Origin: Kocuria sp.
GTDB lineage: Bacteria > Actinomycetota > Actinomycetes > Actinomycetales > Micrococcaceae
NCBI RefSeq assembly: GCF_030530945.1
Contig: NZ_JAUMTZ010000001.1
Span: 414,341-478,340 of the forward strand
Direction: 5' to 3'
Length of the DNA: 64,000 nt
Made by a program: the position numbers and the translations under genes. A model generated the notes under the pieces. The model searched no databases. It was not told where the DNA came from and was given only the letters and a program-made list of their open reading frames with translations. Below, in pieces: positions 60,826 through 64,000 of this stretch (its first letter is position 1; each line of letters begins with the position of its first letter).

Positions 60826-61782
60826 TCAGAAGTAGTAGGGGAACGCGGACCAGTCCGGGTCCCGCTTCTGCAGGAAGGCGTCCCGGCCCTCCACGGCCTC
60901 GTCCGTCATGTATCCCATGCGGGTGGCCTCGCCGGCGAAGACCTGCTGCCCCACCATGCCGTCGTCCGGGAGGTTGAAGGCGTACTTGAGCATGCGCACG
61001 GCCTGCGGGGACTGGGAGGTGATCTTGCGGGCCCACTCCACGGCCGTGGTCTCCAGCTCGGCGTGGGGAACCACCCGGTTCACCGCGCCCATGCGGTGCA
61101 TGTCCTCCGCGGAATACTCCTCCGCGAGGAAGAAGATCTCCCGCGCGAACTTCTGACCCACCTGACGGGCGAGCAGCGCGGAGCCGTAGCCGGCGTCGAA
61201 CGAGCCCACGGTGGCGTCCGTCTGCTTGAACTTCCCGTGCTCCGCGGAGGCGATGGTGAGATCGCAGACCACGTGCAGGGAGTGCCCGCCGCCGGCGGCC
61301 CACCCGGAGACCGCGGCGAGCACCACCTTGGGCATGGTGCGGATCAGGCGCTGGACCTCCAGGATGTGCAGGCGTCCGGCGCGGGCCGGGTCGATGGAGT
61401 CCGCGGTCTCCCCCTCGGCGTAGTGGTAGCCGTCCCGGCCACGGATGCGCTGGTCCCCGCCCGAGCAGAACGCCCAGCCGCCGTCCTTGGCGGAGGGCCC
61501 GTTGCCCGTGAGGATCACCGCACCCACGTCCGAGGACATCCGCGCGTGGTCCAGGGTGCGGTACAGCTCGTCCACGGTGGCGGGACGGAAGGCGTTGCGC
61601 ACCTCCGGGCGGTCGAACGCGATGCGCACCCACGGCAGGTCCCTCACCACGGCGTTCTCCGCGTCCCGCTCCACCCCGCGGTGGTAGGTGATGTCCTGGA
61701 GGTCCGTGAAGCCTTCCACGGGCCGCCACTGCTGGGGGTCGAAGATCTCGGAGACTCGGTCGGGAAGCTGCGCGTTGGTCAT
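60826..61782 (-). CDS. menB: 1,4-dihydroxy-2-naphthoyl-CoA synthase
   Basis: The 318-residue crotonase-fold protein has ILTGNGPSAKDGGWAFCSGG, the long MenB-type insert with GRDGYHYAEGE, LAAVSGWAAGGGHSLHVVCDL, and ATVGSFDAGYGSALLARQVG with the catalytic Asp/Tyr region. It closes the second ring of the naphthoquinone. ATG at 61782 is preferred because TACAGT ends 7 bases upstream (leaderless); a GTG at 61791 lies inside that region. It is first in the menB-menE unit. Confidence 0.97.
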   Translation of the reverse strand: MTNAQLPDRVSEIFDPQQWRPVEGFTDLQDITYHRGVERDAENAVVRDLPWVRIAFDRPEVRNAFRPATVDELYRTLDHARMSSDVGAVILTGNGPSAKDGGWAFCSGGDQRIRGRDGYHYAEGETADSIDPARAGRLHILEVQRLIRTMPKVVLAAVSGWAAGGGHSLHVVCDLTIASAEHGKFKQTDATVGSFDAGYGSALLARQVGQKFAREIFFLAEEYSAEDMHRMGAVNRVVPHAELETTAVEWARKITSQSPQAVRMLKYAFNLPDDGMVGQQVFAGEATRMGYMTDEAVEGRDAFLQKRDPDWSAFPYYF

Positions 61783-61789
61783 GGGTACC

Positions 61790-61795
61790 ACTGTA
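61790..61795 (-). promoter_or_regulatory. -10 element for a leaderless menB transcript
   Basis: On the minus strand TACAGT ends 7 bases before the ATG at 61782. No Shine-Dalgarno is present. It would drive menB and menE. Confidence 0.55.
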
Positions 61796-61804
61796 GGACC
61801 CCGC

Positions 61805-62587
61805 TCAGTGCCCCCACGTGGGGACCACCATGGGGCTGCCGGACTCGGGGTCCGTGACCACCCGCGCGCTCAGCCCGAAGACCGACCGGAGCAGCTTCTC
61901 GGTGAGCACCTCGCGCGGGGTGCCGGTGGCCACCACGTCCCCGTCGTGCATGGCCACCATGTGATCCGCGTAGCGGGCGGCCTGGTTGAGGTCGTGGAGC
62001 ACGGCCACCAGGGTGGTGCCCTGGCCCCGGTTGAGCTCGCGGCACAGCTCCAGCAGCTCGATCTGGTGGCTGAGGTCCAGGTACGTGGTGGGCTCGTCCA
62101 GGAGCAGGATGGGGGTCCCCTGCGCCAGGGCCACCGCCATCCACACGCGCTGGCGCTGCCCGCCGGAGAGCTCGTCCACCATCCGCCCCGACAGCTGCAG
62201 CGTGCCCGTGGCTGCCATGGCTTCACGCACCGCCTCCTCGTCCTCCGGGGACCACGGGCTGAACAGCTTCTGATGGGGGTAGCGGCCACGAGACACCAGG
62301 TCGACCACGCGGATGCCGTCCGGGGCCACCGGCCCCTGGGGGAGCAGCCCCACGTGGCGCGCCACGTGCTTGGTGGGAAGCCGGTGCAGGGCCTCGCCGT
62401 CCAGCAGCACGCTGCCCCTGGCAGGGGCCAGCAGCCGGGCGAGGCTCTTGAGCAGGGTGGACTTGCCGCACGCGTTGGGCCCCACGACCACCGTGAACAG
62501 CCCGTCCGGGATCTCCAGGGACACGCTGCGGCACACCACGTGGTCCTGGTAGCCGAGGGCGGCCTCCGCCACGCGCAGTCGGTTCAT
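61805..62587 (-). CDS. Iron-siderophore ABC transporter ATPase (FecE/FepC type)
   Basis: The 260-residue ATPase has VVVGPNACGKSTLLKSLARLL (Walker A), QGPVAPDGIRVVDLVSRGRYPHQ (Q-loop and the FepC-type segment), DELSGGQRQRVWMAVAL (signature) and ILLLDEPTTYLDLSHQIELL (Walker B). The RGRYPHQ segment after the Q-loop is typical of ferric-siderophore importers. ATG at 62587 overlaps the permease stop (ATGA). The specific siderophore cannot be told. Confidence 0.93.
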   Translation of the reverse strand: MNRLRVAEAALGYQDHVVCRSVSLEIPDGLFTVVVGPNACGKSTLLKSLARLLAPARGSVLLDGEALHRLPTKHVARHVGLLPQGPVAPDGIRVVDLVSRGRYPHQKLFSPWSPEDEEAVREAMAATGTLQLSGRMVDELSGGQRQRVWMAVALAQGTPILLLDEPTTYLDLSHQIELLELCRELNRGQGTTLVAVLHDLNQAARYADHMVAMHDGDVVATGTPREVLTEKLLRSVFGLSARVVTDPESGSPMVVPTWGH

Positions 62588-63642
62588 CGGGTACGTCCCT
62601 CTCTCAGCAGAAGCCACAGGAAGTACACGCCTCCCAGGCACACGGTCACGATCCCCACCGGCAGCGGGGACTCCGGGTGGATGCGCTGGGCCACAACGTC
62701 CGCGAGCAGCAGCAGGAAGGAGCCCACCGCGGCGCTGGTTCCCAGTCCCAGACCGTCGCTGGGAACGAGCCGGCGGGCGATCTGCGGAGCGGCCAGCGCG
62801 ATGAAGGACACGGGGCCCACGGTGGCGGTGGCCACAGCGGTGAGACCCACCCCCACCACCACCGCGCACACCTGCACCGTGCGCACCCGTTGACCCAGCG
62901 CCGTGGCGAAGGGCGTCCCGATGCGCAGCAGCTTCAGGGGCCGGGCCAGCAGCAGCGCGCCGAGGAGCAGAACGGCGGAGGCCACGAGTGCGAGCAGGAA
63001 CGTGGGCCAGGTGATGGCCGAGAGGTTCCCCGCTCCCCACAGTCCCGCCATGACGGCGTCCTCCACGGTGGCGGTCAGCTGCAGCCACGTGTTGAAGGAT
63101 GCGAGCACGGCGCTGACCCCGATCCCCACGATGATCAGCCGCACCCCGCGCACGGCGCCCCGCTTGACGGACAGGAAGAAGACGGTGAACGCGGTGAGCA
63201 GACCGCCCGCGAGCGCCGCGAGCATCACGTCGGTGGAGCTGCCGCCCAGAACGAGCATCACGATCAGAGCGCCGGTGAAGGACCCTGTCTGGAAGCCGAT
63301 CACGTCCGGTGAGCCCAGGGGGTTGTCGGTGAGGTTCTGGAAGATGGCACCGCTGACCGCCAGTCCGGCTCCGAGCAGGACGGCCATGAGGACCCGGGGG
63401 GTGCGCCACTCCACCACCACCATGGTGGTGTACGGGTCGCCGCGGCCGAGCAGGGCCTGCACGACGTCCCCCAGGCCGATCCGGGCGGAGCCGGTGGTAA
63501 CGGCGTAGAGGCACAGGGCCACCACACCCGTGCACAGCACCGCGCACACGAGCACCGAACGGGCGTCCACGCGCAGCAGGGGGCGAGCGGCGGGCCCCAC
63601 GCGCAGCACCCGGCGTCCGGGGTCGAGCTCCTGGGTGGTCAC
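62584..63642 (-). CDS. Iron-siderophore ABC transporter permease (FecCD family), second subunit
   Basis: The 352-residue protein has about ten membrane segments with the FecCD signatures WRTPRVLMAVLLGAGLAVSG, NPLGSPDVIGFQTG and GPVSFIALAAPQIARRLV. It dimerises with the upstream permease. GTG at 63642 is supported by GGAGG 9 bases upstream; it lies 4 bases after the first permease stop. Confidence 0.92.
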   Translation of the reverse strand: MTTQELDPGRRVLRVGPAARPLLRVDARSVLVCAVLCTGVVALCLYAVTTGSARIGLGDVVQALLGRGDPYTTMVVVEWRTPRVLMAVLLGAGLAVSGAIFQNLTDNPLGSPDVIGFQTGSFTGALIVMLVLGGSSTDVMLAALAGGLLTAFTVFFLSVKRGAVRGVRLIIVGIGVSAVLASFNTWLQLTATVEDAVMAGLWGAGNLSAITWPTFLLALVASAVLLLGALLLARPLKLLRIGTPFATALGQRVRTVQVCAVVVGVGLTAVATATVGPVSFIALAAPQIARRLVPSDGLGLGTSAAVGSFLLLLADVVAQRIHPESPLPVGIVTVCLGGVYFLWLLLREGRTR

Positions 63643-63646
63643 GGTC

Positions 63647-64000
63647 TCACACCTCCGAGACGCGGGAGCGCCGAACCATGTGGATGAGCAGGGGAGCGCC
63701 GATGAAGGCGGTGACGATCCCCACGGGCATCTCGCCCGGGACGGCCACCCGGCCGAGGACGTCGGCGAACCCCAGGACCGTGGGGGCCAGCAGCACCGAG
63801 TAGGCCATGATCCACCCCTGGTGCGGGCCCACCACGAGTCGCGCGAGGTGCGGGGCCATGAGGCCGATGAACCCGATGGGTCCCGTGGCTGCCGTGGCAC
63901 CCCCGGCCAGCAAGGCGATGGCGGTCAGTGCCACCACCCGGATGCGGTGCGGGCGGGCGCCCATGGCCACCGCGGACGCCTCTCCGAGGGAGAGCACGTC
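63647..64000 (-). CDS. Iron-siderophore ABC transporter permease, first subunit (5' part outside window)
   Basis: Only the C-terminal 117 residues are present. DVLSLGEASAVAMGARPHRI, GPIGFIGLMAPHLARLVVG and VPGEMPVGIVTAFIGAPLLI are FecCD permease signatures. It is upstream of and co-directional with the second permease and the ATPase, so at least three genes form an importer. The binding protein and any IdeR/DtxR operator would lie outside the window. Confidence 0.9.
   Translation of the reverse strand, partial: DVLSLGEASAVAMGARPHRIRVVALTAIALLAGGATAATGPIGFIGLMAPHLARLVVGPHQGWIMAYSVLLAPTVLGFADVLGRVAVPGEMPVGIVTAFIGAPLLIHMVRRSRVSEV

Noticed and set aside
1..64000. Insertion sequences, prophage, integrase or toxin-antitoxin genes
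   Set aside because: No transposase, integrase, terminase or toxin motif was found in any frame I examined, and no terminal inverted repeats of IS size were seen.
1..64000. Defence system or riboswitch
   Set aside because: No restriction, CBASS, retron or Cas motif was recognised. The ParA/TadA ATPases belong to the Tad pilus, and the upstream regions of proC and acs show no riboswitch fold I could support.

Overview
This window is about 64 kb of very GC-rich DNA (I judge a little over 70 percent GC by eye) from an actinobacterium. The gene content and order point to the Micrococcales, most likely Kocuria or a close relative. Support comes from menaquinone synthesis genes beside a cytochrome c maturation (Res/Ccs) operon, a Crp/GlxR-type regulator beside a MarP-like protease, a complete Tad/Flp pilus cluster with Rv3654c-type pseudopilins, ribosomal protein bS22, heavy use of GTG/TTG starts, and several leaderless promoters. 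The genus is an inference; no rRNA gene is present.

Layout. 1-5,657 (minus): a compact polysaccharide locus encoding a PelG-like membrane protein, a PelF-like glycosyltransferase and a TIM-barrel glycoside-hydrolase-like protein, followed by a PhzF-like isomerase and a truncated DCC/DUF393 protein. 5,863-6,046: a tRNA-Pro(CGG) with its promoter and terminator. 6,123-12,240 (minus): a class A penicillin-binding protein, a metallophosphoesterase and a large FAD/Fe-S D-lactate/glycolate dehydrogenase-type protein, tightly packed. 12,359-25,536: housekeeping genes on both strands, namely DUF4177, Rid, two NUDIX proteins, Crp, MarP, AroQ, Acs, endonuclease III, an MFS transporter, a second family A DNA polymerase, an HD (p)ppGpp-hydrolase-like protein and a frameshifted peptidyl-tRNA hydrolase 2.

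26,356-31,969 (plus): the Tad/Flp pilus cluster (TadZ, TadA, TadB, TadC, Flp, TadE, TadF-like). 32,098-44,181: a YprA/MrfA-type helicase, a flavin-binding protein, an N5-type methyltransferase, topoisomerase I, a Ppx/GppA phosphatase, a TIM-barrel isomerase, ProC and a YbdK carboxylate-amine ligase. 44,251-51,870: the KtrAB potassium system, AcuC deacetylase, an ArsR regulator with a long acidic tail, glutamate dehydrogenase, a FadR-type GntR regulator, bS22 and a glutaredoxin-like protein. 52,008-61,782: a histidine phosphatase, the ResA-CcdA-ResB-CcsB cytochrome c system, then MenA, MenE and MenB with small accessory genes. 61,805-64,000 (minus): an iron-siderophore ABC transporter cut by the window end.

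How the parts work together. MenA/E/B make the quinone, ResA/CcdA/ResB/CcsB mature c-type cytochromes, and the Dld-type dehydrogenase probably feeds electrons to that chain. Acs, Crp and AcuC together suggest acetate metabolism under cAMP and acetylation control. The Pel-like and Tad loci are two separate surface systems, one exopolysaccharide and one pilus. The most unusual signals are the minimal Pel-like locus, a strongly over-represented nonamer GGCGTCGTC (both orientations, often in intergenic hairpins or in disordered linkers), the acidic-tailed ArsR protein, and the frameshifted pth2 gene.
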